Counted from the first letter of the stretch, positions 35,734 through 46,132 are shown. The stretch: 64,000 bases of DNA from Algoriphagus sp. Y33 (GCF_014838715.1 NZ_CP061947.1:5570001-5634000), one strand, 5' to 3'. Notes: generated by a model not told the origin, from the letters alone. A program made the numbers and translations.

Positions 35734-38499
35734 ATGAAAAAAACGCTAGTTACGTTGTTAATTCTAGGCTTATCGAGTCTAGCGTTAATTGCCCAAACCA
35801 AACTGACAGGGACTGTTGCAGATGCTGAATCCGGCGAAAGTATCATAGGAGCTTCTATCTTGGTTCAGGGAAAACTGACCGGGACAGTGACTGACCGGGC
35901 AGGAAATTTTGAATTATCCACTGCAGTTAAACTCCCCCTTGTTTTGGAGATTTCATATGTGGGGTATCAAAAAGCAACCATTGAAGTACAGACTTCAGTA
36001 CCAATTGTGGTGAAATTAATCCCTTCTATAGAATTACTCAGCGAGGTGGTTTTCTCCGCTTCCCGAATAGAAGAATCGATTTTCCAATCTCCGGTGAGTA
36101 TAGAAAAAATGGATATTAAGACTATCCGGGAATCAGCTTCCATGAACTTTTATGAAGGGATCCAAAATCTCAAGGGAGTGGAATTGGTGACGAGCGGGCT
36201 GACCTACAAACAGATCAATACCAGAGGCTTCAACAGTATAGGAAATCCCCGGATGTTGCAGTTGGTGGACGGAGTGGACAATCAGACTCCGGGACTGAAT
36301 TTTGCGGTAGGCAATCTTTTTGGTTCCAACGACTTGGATATGGAAAGTGTCGAACTAATTCCGGGAGCAGCTTCCGCCCTTTACGGTCCGGTCGCATTCA
36401 ATGGTGTATTGATGATGCGTACCAAAGACCCCTTCCTCTATCAGGGATTAAGCGTGCAGGCAAAGACAGGAATCAACCATGTAAATGATGCTTATGCTGA
36501 TCCAAGCGGGGTTTATGATTTTTCTATTCGCTATGCCAAAGCCTTTAACAATAAGTTTGCGTTCAAGGTGAATGCATCCTACTTCACAGGATTGGATTGG
36601 TATGCCACCAACTATGAAGATATTGATGCCCAAACTTCACCGGAGTTTCGGGGTGACAATAATCCGGCTAGAGATGCCCTCAATATTTATGGAGATGAAG
36701 TCGCCAGGACCTTGCCGGGAATAGGGAGAGTATCCCGTACCGGCTATGAGGAAAAAGACCTGATGAATTACGATTCTAAAGGGATAGGTTTCAATACCTC
36801 GCTCCATTATCGAATAAATGAAAACATGGAAGTCATCTATGGTTACCAAGTTGGACAAGGACGGGCAGCTTATACGGGAAGTAACCGGTTTATGCTAAAT
36901 AACTTCGTGCTGCAACAACATAAATTGGAGCTGAAAGGGTCTAACTTTTTCCTGAGAGGCTATCTGATCACTGAAAATTCCAATGATTCTTACAATACCA
37001 GAGCGCTAGGTCAGCATATCAACAGAGCCTGGGTCAGGGATTTGAATGGGCAGGTAGTTGCTTCCGATCAGGCTGACGATACTTGGTTTGCCCGATATGC
37101 GGCGGCTTTTAACGGAGACATTCCGGCTGTGGAGAGTGGGAACCACAACTTTGCAAGGTCATTTGCAGATGAGGGAAGGCTCCTTCCCGGATCGGAAAAT
37201 TACAACCAAGAAAAGGATCGTCTGATCCAAGTGCAGGGGTTAGCCGGTGCCGGAATATTGAGCCAAAGTAAGTATTACCATGCAGAAGGACAGTATGATT
37301 TTAGCAACAAAATCAAATTTGCGGATATTTTGGTTGGGGGTAATTTCAGGCTTTATGACATGTTTACCAATGGAACGTTGTATGATGACCTGAACAAAGA
37401 TGTCATAATTAGAGAAGGGGGTGCTTTTGTCCAGATTTCCAAGCGACTTGTTAATGATAAACTGAAGTTTACTTTCTCTGAGCGATATGATAAAAATGAA
37501 AACTTCCAAGGAAGATTAACTCCAAGAATTTCAGCTGTGTTTTCTCCTTCAGAAAAACACAGCTTTCGTTCCTCCTTTCAAAGTGGCTTCAGAAATCCAA
37601 CGCCGGGGGATCAATATATCTTCTTAAATGTCGGCCCAATTATCATCTTGGGAGGTGTGCCCGACAATAGTGAAGGTCTAAATGTGTATGAAAATTCTTA
37701 TACCGCTGCTTCAGTTGGAGCTTTTGGGTCAGCATTCGGGCAGGCTGTTGGAACAGGAACGCCTCCGCAAGAAGCACTGATGAACAATCTTGATCTGCTC
37801 CAAAAATCAGATGTGGATTACATCAAACCTGAACGTATCTCAACCTTTGAAGTCGGATATCGGGGGCTATGGATGGATAATCTTTCTGTGGATTTTAATT
37901 ACTATTATAGCCGCTACACCGATTTCATTATCAATACAGTTGTCATCAGGCCTGACAGCGAGATTTTGTTGGATAATTGGGACTATAATCCAGTTGCTGC
38001 GATGGATATCCTCAATGGTGACATTCAGGCATTCCAGCTCTATACCAATGCCTCAGATGTGGTTTCTTCTCAGGGAGCTACTTTAGGATTCAATTATTTA
38101 TTGCCTAGAGGCTACTCTCTGGGAGTTAATGGGACTTGGGCATCTTTTGACCTGATGGAAGCAGATGCCAATAACATACCCGCATTCAACACGCCGGGAT
38201 TTCGCACCGGAGTCACTTTTGGAAACTCCGAACTGACCAAGCGGCTAGGCTTTACTATTGCTTGGAGATGGCAGGATGCTTTTGACTGGAGTGGGACATT
38301 GACCCAGTTGCGGCCGGGAAGAATTGATGCTTATTCAATGGTGGATGCGCAGCTCAGCTACAGACTTCCACAATTGAAATCTGTGGTGAAGATCGGTGCC
38401 AACAACTTGTTTAATAATCAAGTGTTTCAGGCATTCGGCTCTCCGACTGTAGGTGGATTATACTACATCAGTTTGACATTTGATGAGATGTTTCGGTAA
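35734..38499 (+). CDS. TonB-dependent outer-membrane receptor
   Basis: This receptor of 921 residues imports a ligand across the outer membrane using TonB energy. A signal peptide ends at ALIAQ (about residue 21). A carboxypeptidase-regulatory-like domain follows (about 23-95, LTGTVADAESGESIIGASI). Then come the plug (about 120-230, with NTRGFNSIGNPRMLQLVDGV and GAASALYGPVAFNGV) and a beta barrel ending in YISLTFDEMFR. No SusD partner is present, so it is not a SusC-type pair and is more like receptors for siderophores or small ligands. The gene starts 16 bases after AhpD-like 1 and overlaps the MFS gene by one base. Its ligand may be the same compound handled by the MFS and AhpD-like proteins. 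Confidence 0.92.
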   Translation: MKKTLVTLLILGLSSLALIAQTKLTGTVADAESGESIIGASILVQGKLTGTVTDRAGNFELSTAVKLPLVLEISYVGYQKATIEVQTSVPIVVKLIPSIELLSEVVFSASRIEESIFQSPVSIEKMDIKTIRESASMNFYEGIQNLKGVELVTSGLTYKQINTRGFNSIGNPRMLQLVDGVDNQTPGLNFAVGNLFGSNDLDMESVELIPGAASALYGPVAFNGVLMMRTKDPFLYQGLSVQAKTGINHVNDAYADPSGVYDFSIRYAKAFNNKFAFKVNASYFTGLDWYATNYEDIDAQTSPEFRGDNNPARDALNIYGDEVARTLPGIGRVSRTGYEEKDLMNYDSKGIGFNTSLHYRINENMEVIYGYQVGQGRAAYTGSNRFMLNNFVLQQHKLELKGSNFFLRGYLITENSNDSYNTRALGQHINRAWVRDLNGQVVASDQADDTWFARYAAAFNGDIPAVESGNHNFARSFADEGRLLPGSENYNQEKDRLIQVQGLAGAGILSQSKYYHAEGQYDFSNKIKFADILVGGNFRLYDMFTNGTLYDDLNKDVIIREGGAFVQISKRLVNDKLKFTFSERYDKNENFQGRLTPRISAVFSPSEKHSFRSSFQSGFRNPTPGDQYIFLNVGPIIILGGVPDNSEGLNVYENSYTAASVGAFGSAFGQAVGTGTPPQEALMNNLDLLQKSDVDYIKPERISTFEVGYRGLWMDNLSVDFNYYYSRYTDFIINTVVIRPDSEILLDNWDYNPVAAMDILNGDIQAFQLYTNASDVVSSQGATLGFNYLLPRGYSLGVNGTWASFDLMEADANNIPAFNTPGFRTGVTFGNSELTKRLGFTIAWRWQDAFDWSGTLTQLRPGRIDAYSMVDAQLSYRLPQLKSVVKIGANNLFNNQVFQAFGSPTVGGLYYISLTFDEMFR

Positions 38500-39752
38500 T
38501 GGAATCGACGATAACCATACCTAGCGATTCTGAAGTGGGCAGAGACAAGATCTCTGCCTACCTTTGGAGTGTTTTCCTGATTTGTTTTTTGGGAAATGCA
38601 AGTGCGGGAACGATATCAACGATCGCCTCAGTTTATTTGCCTGTAATCGCAGATCAATTGGCAAGTGTGGGATCCGCCGAACGAATTTATGAGATCAGTG
38701 CCTATATCAATGCCCTTTATCTGGCAGGCTGGGCAATAGGAGGAATGACATGGGGAATAATCTCTGATAAAATCGGCAGAGCAAAATCACTGGCTATGTG
38801 CCTGGGTGCAGTAGGGATATTTACCATTTGCGTATCATATGCCGGTTCATGGGAAGTGCTAGTTGGGCTCAGGCTGTTAGGAGGGATTGCTGTGGGCGGA
38901 GTGATGGTCATCACCATGACTTTGTTATCCGAGGTTTGGCCTGCCAAAACCCGCTCAGTAGTGATGGGGATAGTTTCGATCGGGTTTCCTGTGGGAATAT
39001 TCTCTTCCGGATTGGTCAATCTTTGGGTGAATGATTGGAGACAGGCATTTTTTATCGGGGTACTACCTCTTATCCTGGCAGCAATTTCTTATGTACATTT
39101 AAAGGAGTCCACCAAGTGGGAACTTTCCCAACTGAATATTGTAGGTACCGAATCCCGTAAGAATTCTCATTTTAAAGCACCGGGACTGATTCATGGTGCG
39201 GTGGTTTTTGGAAGCATGTTGATCGCACTTTGGTCGGCGTTTTCCTGGATGCCTACTTGGGTACAAAGTTTACTTCGGGAGTCATCCGGCCAGACAGAGC
39301 GTGGATCAGTGATGATGATTTTGGGTTTTGGGGGAATTATGGGAGGGATACTTTCAGGGTGGATTGTAAAAGTGATTGGGGTAAAAAAATCTATGTTAGT
39401 TTGCTTTTCCGGGGCACTAAGTATTTCCATCCTGCTTTATGGCTTTACAGGGGAATTCTCATATTGGATTTATCCCGCCATTACCTTCCTGTCTTTTTTC
39501 TTCGGTATAAGTCAGGGATTACTTTCCTTTTATATCCCACAGCTTTTTGCAATAGACATTCGAGCTGGAGCGACAGGTTTTTGTTTCAATGCAGGAAGGG
39601 TGATTACAGCCCTAGCCGTCTTTTCGCTGGGGTCATTGGTGGTGTACCTTGGTGGATACGGTAATGCTCTTCTGCTTTTTTCAGGATTCTTACTGGTAGG
39701 ATTTTTCTTTGTCTTAGTCAGTAAATCTCCTTCACAACAAAATAATCAATAA
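38499..39752 (+). CDS. MFS transporter
   Basis: This is an inner-membrane major facilitator of 417 residues with about twelve hydrophobic segments. The MFS loop 2-3 signature is seen as WGIISDKIGRAKSL, and a second block LRLLGGIAVGGVMVITMTLLSEVWPAKTR resembles organic-acid or sugar porters of the AAHS/sugar-porter types. Its start codon overlaps the TonB receptor stop by one base (TAATG), which implies coupled synthesis. It could import what the receptor brings into the periplasm, or export a product. The substrate is unknown. Confidence 0.88.
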   Translation: MESTITIPSDSEVGRDKISAYLWSVFLICFLGNASAGTISTIASVYLPVIADQLASVGSAERIYEISAYINALYLAGWAIGGMTWGIISDKIGRAKSLAMCLGAVGIFTICVSYAGSWEVLVGLRLLGGIAVGGVMVITMTLLSEVWPAKTRSVVMGIVSIGFPVGIFSSGLVNLWVNDWRQAFFIGVLPLILAAISYVHLKESTKWELSQLNIVGTESRKNSHFKAPGLIHGAVVFGSMLIALWSAFSWMPTWVQSLLRESSGQTERGSVMMILGFGGIMGGILSGWIVKVIGVKKSMLVCFSGALSISILLYGFTGEFSYWIYPAITFLSFFFGISQGLLSFYIPQLFAIDIRAGATGFCFNAGRVITALAVFSLGSLVVYLGGYGNALLLFSGFLLVGFFFVLVSKSPSQQNNQ

Positions 39753-39755
39753 TCC

Positions 39756-40307
39756 ATGGCCTATATCAATTTAGAAAATAAGCTCCCCGGCATTAGAAGT
39801 TTGGTGAAATACCGACCGGAAACCGGAAGGCATTTGTATGCATTGGTCAGGGTACTACTGACGGGTGATTCATCGCTGAGCAAGGGGGAAGGAGAGTTGA
39901 TAGCAGCCTATGTCTCCAGTCGTAACGGATGCATATTTTGTACAGAGAGCCACGCTTCTGCAGCCCGGATCTTATTTGAAAACCACGCGCAAGTAGTTGA
40001 TGAGGTTTTGGAAAATGGGGCATCTGAAATTTTAAGTTTAAAAATGAATGCCCTCCTCCAACTAGCGGGGAAAGTGCAAATAAGCGGAAAGGAAGTTAGG
40101 TCAGAGGATATTGAAAGGGCTAAGAAAGCCGGTGCTACTGACCTTGAAATCCATGATGCTGTACTCATATCGGCAGTTTTCTGTCTTTTCAACCGCTATG
40201 TAGATGGCTTGGGGACTTCCCTTCCTGAGAATTCAGCTGATTTTGAAGAAATGGGACATTTCATGATTTCCAATGAGTATAAATTTCACCTAAATTCAAA
40301 TCCTTAA
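39756..40307 (+). CDS. AhpD-like/carboxymuconolactone decarboxylase family protein 2
   Basis: This is a 183-residue paralogue of the protein at 35151. The redox motif is GCIFCTESH in the same position, and the later block KAGATDLEIHDAVLISAVFCLFNRYVDGLGTSLP is nearly the same as in paralogue 1. It starts 3 bases after the MFS gene and ends 3 bases before paralogue 3. Cytoplasmic location is inferred from the lack of a signal sequence. Confidence 0.85.
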   Translation: MAYINLENKLPGIRSLVKYRPETGRHLYALVRVLLTGDSSLSKGEGELIAAYVSSRNGCIFCTESHASAARILFENHAQVVDEVLENGASEILSLKMNALLQLAGKVQISGKEVRSEDIERAKKAGATDLEIHDAVLISAVFCLFNRYVDGLGTSLPENSADFEEMGHFMISNEYKFHLNSNP

Positions 40308-40310
40308 GCT

Positions 40311-40859
40311 ATGACCTACATTCATGTTCCTGACAATCTGCCGGGAATCCGTGGTTTGATGGCTTTCAGACCGGATACCGCCAAACACCTAAACCAACTC
40401 GCGGAAGAACTCCTCAGATCTGAAAATTCGCTTACAAGGGGTGAACGGGAATTGATTGCTACCCATGTTTCTTACCTGAATGACTGCTTTTATTGTCAGC
40501 ATGCACATCAGGCTTTGGCAGGGTATTACCTAGCATGTGATTTTGAGAAGTTGGATGAAATCAAAGCGAATCCTGATCAGGCTAATCTTTCCGGTAAAAT
40601 AAAAGCCCTGCTCAAGATCGCCGGAAGTGTTCAAAAAGGCGGACTTCAGGTGACACCTGATCAGATCGAAAAAGCAAAAGCTAAAGGAGCAACAGACAGA
40701 GAAATTCACGATACAGTTTTAATTGCTGCTGCATTTTGTATGTTCAATCGCTATGTGGATGGACAGGGTACTGAGGCACCACAGGATCGGGAATTCTATA
40801 AAAACCGGGCAGAAGCTAGGGCAAACGAAGGATATGCCAATTACAATCCGGAGAATTAG
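40311..40859 (+). CDS. AhpD-like/carboxymuconolactone decarboxylase family protein 3
   Basis: This third paralogue has 182 residues. The redox motif is DCFYCQHAH, and the later block reads GATDREIHDTVLIAAAFCMFNRYVDGQGT. The residues between the cysteines differ in each paralogue (KF, IF, FY), which may reflect different redox tuning. It is the last gene of the six-gene operon. A strong hairpin at 40877-40909 follows. Confidence 0.85.
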   Translation: MTYIHVPDNLPGIRGLMAFRPDTAKHLNQLAEELLRSENSLTRGERELIATHVSYLNDCFYCQHAHQALAGYYLACDFEKLDEIKANPDQANLSGKIKALLKIAGSVQKGGLQVTPDQIEKAKAKGATDREIHDTVLIAAAFCMFNRYVDGQGTEAPQDREFYKNRAEARANEGYANYNPEN

Positions 40860-40876
40860 TCAGTATGAGTCAAGGG

Positions 40877-40909
40877 CTTCGGGAGTCTGGGTTTGTCAGG
40901 CTCCCGAAG
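40877..40909. terminator. Bidirectional hairpin between AhpD-like 3 and cstA
   Basis: CTTCGGGAG (40877-40885) and CTCCCGAAG (40901-40909) pair, extended inward by CTG/CAG after one mismatch. The cstA stop codon lies in the loop, so the hairpin begins within the last codons of cstA. Placed between converging genes it probably terminates both, although long T tracts are missing. Confidence 0.6.
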
Positions 40910-42527
40910 TTACTTTCACCTTACTTTTCAAGCTTTTCGTAGCCAAAATCATTAAGGAAATCGCTAAAATAAACAGCAGAGCTGCAATGATGGAAAGCAC
41001 ATAGACTTCGTCTTGAAAATTTTTCCAGGCAAAAAGGCCCAAGGAGGAAAGAGTCACCGAAAACATGAAAAACATGGGAATGGTCACGAAGAGCGCATTG
41101 ATTTTTTTCTTGATCAGCCAAACAGCTATAGTCAATAATGCAAGAGCCGCCAGTAGTTGATTCGCTGAACCGAAGATTGGCCAGAGCGTAGTGAACTCTC
41201 CTGATAGCAATAAGAGTATGGAAAAAAAAACTACAATTCCGGTAGATACGTATCTGTTTTTAGCCAAATACTGACCTGCGGCCTGAGGCACATCTTCGAA
41301 ATATTCTTGCAAAGTAAATCTGGCTAATCGGGTACATGTGTCCAGTGTAGTAAGGGCAAAAGCTGAAACGGTTAAAGCGACAAAGCCCACAGCAAATTCT
41401 TCTGAAATCCCCAGCGTAGCGATCATCCCTCCCAGACCTGTAGAGAAAAGCGCAACCGGTCCTTCTCCGGAAAGACGCTCTATATATTCTGATCTAGATA
41501 AAATAACTACTGCCCCGACTGCAATGATTGCCAGAAAAGACTCAATCAACATTCCTCCAAATCCTACTAATTTGGCATCCGACTCTTTATTTAGCTGCTT
41601 GGAAGTGGTTCCTGAAGCTACTAAGGAGTGAAAGCCACTGATAGCTCCACAGGCTATGGTCACAAATAAAACCGGGAAAATATAACCCAGATTTTCATCA
41701 GAAACATGGATTTCATTGCTCATCTGGATTTCCGGATTGGCAATAAAAACACCCAATACCCCCGCTATAATCAATCCGTAAAGCAAAAAGCTGTTCAGGT
41801 AATCTCTCGGTTGTAGCAGCATACTTACCGGTGTCACGGAGGCCAGAAATGCATAGGCCAGAAGCACCAAAATCCAGATTTTGTAATCGAGGGCAAAGGG
41901 AATTTTCATACCCAGATACACAAAGAAATACATTAAGATCACCCCGGTCACGGAGATGATGATGAATGCGGTTTTTTTATCACCTATCAGTTTATTCACT
42001 ATGCCGAAACCAATGGCTAATACAATAAATAGAATGGATGCTGATGCCACACCGGGATTTGTGACAAATGTTTTGGCAATAATATCAGCGAATACACCAA
42101 TCACGAGGATAAGCGTGGAGAAGCTGAAGATGACAAAGAGCTGTTTTCCTTTCATTCCGATTTGATTTCGGATGATTACCCCGATGGATTTTCCGTCTGT
42201 TTTCAGCGAAGTAGCCATGCTGCCGAGGTCATGTACAGCACCAAAGAAAATACCACCTACCAAAATCCAAATAACAGCCGGAATCCAGCCAAAAGTAATT
42301 GCAATGATTGGACCGACTATAGGACCTGCACCTGCAATTGAGGCAAAATGATGACCCAAAACCACTATAGGTTTACTTGGTTCATAATCAACTCCGTCCC
42401 GATGCGTATGTGAGGGGGCGGGTTTTTTATCGTTTAAACCGAATTTTCGGTACACAATTTTACCGTAAACTTTATAGGCTATGAAAAGAATGGCTGCTGA
42501 AATGAGTAAGAGAACGGCTAGGTTCAT
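40896..42527 (-). CDS. cstA: CstA-family carbon starvation transporter
   Basis: CstA-type carriers take up pyruvate or peptides when preferred carbon is short. The 543-residue protein is strongly hydrophobic, with about fifteen membrane segments. It has the CstA core blocks DGVDYEPSKPIVVLGHHFAS near residue 45, AGAGPIVGPIIAITFGW, and GAVHDLGSMATSLK near residue 95. It is shorter than E. coli CstA (about 700 residues), as in many Bacteroidota. It lies downstream of the FAD oxidoreductases on the same strand but 101 bases away, and it is probably an independent unit. Confidence 0.92.
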   Translation of the reverse strand: MNLAVLLLISAAILFIAYKVYGKIVYRKFGLNDKKPAPSHTHRDGVDYEPSKPIVVLGHHFASIAGAGPIVGPIIAITFGWIPAVIWILVGGIFFGAVHDLGSMATSLKTDGKSIGVIIRNQIGMKGKQLFVIFSFSTLILVIGVFADIIAKTFVTNPGVASASILFIVLAIGFGIVNKLIGDKKTAFIIISVTGVILMYFFVYLGMKIPFALDYKIWILVLLAYAFLASVTPVSMLLQPRDYLNSFLLYGLIIAGVLGVFIANPEIQMSNEIHVSDENLGYIFPVLFVTIACGAISGFHSLVASGTTSKQLNKESDAKLVGFGGMLIESFLAIIAVGAVVILSRSEYIERLSGEGPVALFSTGLGGMIATLGISEEFAVGFVALTVSAFALTTLDTCTRLARFTLQEYFEDVPQAAGQYLAKNRYVSTGIVVFFSILLLLSGEFTTLWPIFGSANQLLAALALLTIAVWLIKKKINALFVTIPMFFMFSVTLSSLGLFAWKNFQDEVYVLSIIAALLFILAISLMILATKSLKSKVKVTSGA

Positions 42528-42628
42528 GTGGGGAAATTTGGGTCTTCGGAGAATTTACAATGGAATCTAATCTCAAAGTAAGCTGTTTTGTAATACTTCA
42601 CCAAGGAAGAAAGTGAGTCTTGAAATTA

Positions 42629-44308
42629 TCATTGGATTTGATCTGCCATCGTCAAGACTTGACCATTTTTCAATAATTGGATTTTCAGATCCTCATAGGG
42701 AAGATCTTGGACACTGATTTCCCGTTCTAATGCCATAGCTGCAGCAGTAGCGGCTGATTCACCCAAAATCATAAATACAGGTTCCATTCGGATAGAGCCG
42801 AATGCGATATGACTGGCAGAAACGGCCACGGGAACGAAGAGATTTGTTATTTCTTCCTTTTTTGGCACAATTGAACCATAAGCTATTTCATAAGGACCGG
42901 GTAAGCCTACTCCTATATCTCCCTCATTTTGCACCTGACCGTTCTCGTCTACAAAGCGTTGAATGTTATGAGAGTCAATAGTATAGGAACCCATCCCTAT
43001 AGATTCAGGAGTGGGTTTCTTTTGTAACAATTCATTTTCAGTCATCACGTATTTACCTATCATTCGCCGTGCTTCCCTCACGTAGATTTGATGAGGCCAG
43101 TTTCCATTATCGGTGAATTCATCCTTTGCCAGACCCCAATTCTGAAATTCATCCTGTATTTCCTTGGGTACTCTGGGATCATTTGCCACAAAATAAAGTA
43201 GCCCCTTCTGATAATTTTCGTGCTCTTTAGTGATCTCTTTTCTTCGCTCATAGCTGGCTTCCGGGTATTCATAGTTCATCCCTATGTTATCCGAACTGAA
43301 TGGACCATGGTTATTGGTATCAGTTTTCCTGTTTGGAATCATATCAAATTTATCAAACCATTCCCGCCAGCCTGCATCGAAGATTCTTACCAAAAGTTCG
43401 TATTGGGTAGAATCGTAATTATCAGGTCTCGGGAAAGGCACTCGATTGTCTGGATGATTTGACATGCATGTTCTGAAGCAATAAGCTTGGATTTTATTAT
43501 CACCCTCTCCCTTCACTCCAGGGTCTTCTGCGCTGATTTTTGGGATAAGGCCTGAGGAAGGATCACCTGGTATCCGGTAGGGGTCTATAGGATGATCCAG
43601 AACTTTGAAATGATGCCTATGGTGAAAGATGCCGGTTTGTATCCCATTCCATTCTTCGTCATACACACTGTTTGCTTCCCTTCCCACATGATAGCTTACC
43701 CCTGCGGCGGCCATCAGATCCCCCTCATAGGTAGCGTCAATAAACATTTTGCCTTTGAATTCTTTTCCACTCAAAGTTCTGATCGCAGTGATGCGTCCGT
43801 CTTCTATAGCCACTCCGGATTTTCTGTCCAGCCATTCTTCACGATAAAGCTCGATTCCCATTTCCTCCACCCACTCGTCGAACACTTCTTCGGCAATATG
43901 CGGTTCAAAAATCCACATGGTTCTAAACTCACCATCTATCGCAGGGGTACCTTGGCCTTGATTTCCAAATTCGGATTGATTTTCCCATTTCCAAGCTCCA
44001 TCAGCTTGGTACTTATCATATACTTTTTGATAAAACTCCCTGGCCAATCCTCCGATTACTTCCTTTTTGCCTGTATCAGTCCAACCCAATCCCCCGGAAG
44101 AAAGCCCTCCCAAGTGGGTGTCCGGGGAAACAAGAATAACGGATTTCCCTATTTTTTTTGCCTGAATAGCAGCTGTGACAGCGCCTGAAGTGCCTCCGTA
44201 TACGATCACATCAGTAATATTGTCTTTTTCCGTAGTCTGACACGAAATCAATGCATAACCTAAGACAAGGGTCATTAGGTATAGTTTTATGTTATTTATA
44301 ATTTTCAT
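42629..44308 (-). CDS. Lipoprotein FAD-dependent oxidoreductase 1
   Basis: This protein of 559 residues has a lipoprotein signal (YALISC, lipobox cysteine near residue 23). An FAD-binding Rossmann motif follows at once: VIVYGGTSGAVTAAIQAKK, then HLGGLSSGGLGWTDTG. It belongs to the FAD_oxidored family (PF12831), whose members in Bacteroidota are often envelope proteins beside SusC/SusD genes, with mostly unknown substrates. A second flavin-contact block [18 protein letters not shown] lies near residue 190. It is closely similar to the next gene upstream (44422), clearly a duplication. The gap of 113 bases between the two contains no strong hairpin. Confidence 0.85.
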   Translation of the reverse strand: MKIINNIKLYLMTLVLGYALISCQTTEKDNITDVIVYGGTSGAVTAAIQAKKIGKSVILVSPDTHLGGLSSGGLGWTDTGKKEVIGGLAREFYQKVYDKYQADGAWKWENQSEFGNQGQGTPAIDGEFRTMWIFEPHIAEEVFDEWVEEMGIELYREEWLDRKSGVAIEDGRITAIRTLSGKEFKGKMFIDATYEGDLMAAAGVSYHVGREANSVYDEEWNGIQTGIFHHRHHFKVLDHPIDPYRIPGDPSSGLIPKISAEDPGVKGEGDNKIQAYCFRTCMSNHPDNRVPFPRPDNYDSTQYELLVRIFDAGWREWFDKFDMIPNRKTDTNNHGPFSSDNIGMNYEYPEASYERRKEITKEHENYQKGLLYFVANDPRVPKEIQDEFQNWGLAKDEFTDNGNWPHQIYVREARRMIGKYVMTENELLQKKPTPESIGMGSYTIDSHNIQRFVDENGQVQNEGDIGVGLPGPYEIAYGSIVPKKEEITNLFVPVAVSASHIAFGSIRMEPVFMILGESAATAAAMALEREISVQDLPYEDLKIQLLKNGQVLTMADQIQ

Positions 44309-44421
44309 AAGAAGTTATAATTTCAAAATGGATAAAATAATACTTCAGACCCTAGTCCAGAGTCGTGACAACCTTGATAGTAAAGATTAGCACCCCTGTA
44401 AATTCTCAGGCGGGTAGGAAG

Positions 44422-46083
44422 TTAGTCTAATCGTTGTTTATTAGCCACTAATTCGGATTTTAACCTCTCATAAGGAACGTCCTGTACAGGGACTTTCTCA
44501 TCAATTGCCAAAGAAGCTGCTATCGCGGCTGATTGTCCAAGCACCATAAAAACGGGCTCCATGCGAATAGACCCAAAAGCGATGTGTGAAGCACTCAGGC
44601 ATACAGGAACAAACAAATTGGTTGCTTCCTGCTTCTTAGGCACTATGGACTTATAGCTTATAGGATAAGGCCCGTCAACATGGGCTTCCACATTTCCTTC
44701 GTTTTGGACATAGCCATTGTGGTCCACGTACCTTTGAATATTATGGGAGTCCATACCATAAGCCGCTAAACCTACTGCATCATCCACCACTTCCAGCCTT
44801 TCGCAGTGAAGTTGGGTCATCACAAGATCACTGATCATCCTTCTCGCTTCACGGATATATAGCTGATTTTGCCAGCCGTCTTCATTCTCAAATTCATCCT
44901 TGGTAGTTCCCCAGCTGGCGTATACATCTCTTACTTTCTGTGGAATCCTAGGATGGTTAGCAAGTGTCCACATCAAGCCTTGCTGATAGATCCGGTGAGC
45001 GGCGACTATCTTTTCGCGTTCTTCATAGCTGGCCTCAGGGTACTCATGGTTTTGACCCACAAAATCAGTAGAAAATCCTTGCCGGTTGTTTGTATCTGTT
45101 TTCCGGTTTGGCATAGAGGAATTGATCCATGGCAACTGGGTTTCACCGGCTTCGAAGTTCCTGAAAAGCAGCTCGTAATTCAGCTCATCATACCCTTCTG
45201 GTTTTTTAAAGGGAATTCTGTTTTCCGGATGATCTGTAAGGCACATTCTGAATCCATAGGCTTGGACTTTCTTATCACCTGACCCATCTATGCCTGGACC
45301 GCCTTCTATAATATAAGGAAGAAGTCCGCTTGCCGGGTTTCCTTTTTCAATATAAGGATCCACACCCGGAACGAAATTGTGATTTCTGGCATTTCTGGAT
45401 GCTTTGCCCTTAAGTGTAACACTCCAGTAATTAGCTTGAACTCCATTGAGTGATTCTTTATACTGATCGTTACTCTCTCTCCCTACCGTATAACTTACCC
45501 CTGCCACAGCCATCAGGTCACCTTCGTAGGTGGCATCCATAAACATTTTTCCTTCAATTGTTTTTCCACTTTCCATGGTAATGGCTTGAATTTCACCACT
45601 GGATTTATTCACGCCGGCCTCGGTTCTTAATAGCCTCTCTCCATACAGTATATCCACCTTCTCACCTTCAAGCATTTCATGATAGACTTTCAATGCCGCC
45701 GAAGGCTCAAACGTCCACATGGCATCTTCCCCTTCCTGGGTTCTCGTCTGTCCACTGTCCATGTATTCGCTTTTTTTCTGCCAATTCCAGTTTTCCTGCT
45801 TATCATAATAGGCTTTGATTCCTTGATAAAATTCTCTCGAAATACCTCCTATAGCTTGTTTGTTGCCAATATCTGTTTGCCCCAGCCCTCCTGTGGTTAG
45901 ACCTCCCAGACGATGAGAAGGCTCGATAAGCACTACTGACTTATTTAGTCTTGATGCCTGAATGGCTGCGGCTATACCGGCAGATGTGCCTCCGTAAATG
46001 ACAATGTCATACTTTTGGGAATAGGCATGTTGAGACAGGCATGTGGAAAGTATAACACATAAAGTGATTAGTATATTTTTCAT
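44422..46083 (-). CDS. Secreted FAD-dependent oxidoreductase 2
   Basis: The start at 46083 opens on a signal peptide ending near AYSQ ([18 protein letters not shown] onward). The longer frame to 46152 crosses a long hairpin and is rejected. The 553-residue protein has [37 protein letters not shown] and [19 protein letters not shown], parallel to the lipoprotein paralogue at 42629. It is thus probably periplasmic or exported, while paralogue 1 is lipid-anchored. It lies downstream of the SusC-SusD genes, separated by 130 bases that hold a 20-bp stem hairpin. Lower expression than SusCD from one transcript is plausible. The substrate is unknown. Confidence 0.85.
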   Translation of the reverse strand: MKNILITLCVILSTCLSQHAYSQKYDIVIYGGTSAGIAAAIQASRLNKSVVLIEPSHRLGGLTTGGLGQTDIGNKQAIGGISREFYQGIKAYYDKQENWNWQKKSEYMDSGQTRTQEGEDAMWTFEPSAALKVYHEMLEGEKVDILYGERLLRTEAGVNKSSGEIQAITMESGKTIEGKMFMDATYEGDLMAVAGVSYTVGRESNDQYKESLNGVQANYWSVTLKGKASRNARNHNFVPGVDPYIEKGNPASGLLPYIIEGGPGIDGSGDKKVQAYGFRMCLTDHPENRIPFKKPEGYDELNYELLFRNFEAGETQLPWINSSMPNRKTDTNNRQGFSTDFVGQNHEYPEASYEEREKIVAAHRIYQQGLMWTLANHPRIPQKVRDVYASWGTTKDEFENEDGWQNQLYIREARRMISDLVMTQLHCERLEVVDDAVGLAAYGMDSHNIQRYVDHNGYVQNEGNVEAHVDGPYPISYKSIVPKKQEATNLFVPVCLSASHIAFGSIRMEPVFMVLGQSAAIAASLAIDEKVPVQDVPYERLKSELVANKQRLD

Positions 46084-46132
46084 TTTTTGAAAATTGAGAT
46101 TGTTTATAATGCGGTCTATTCCGCTTCCTGAC

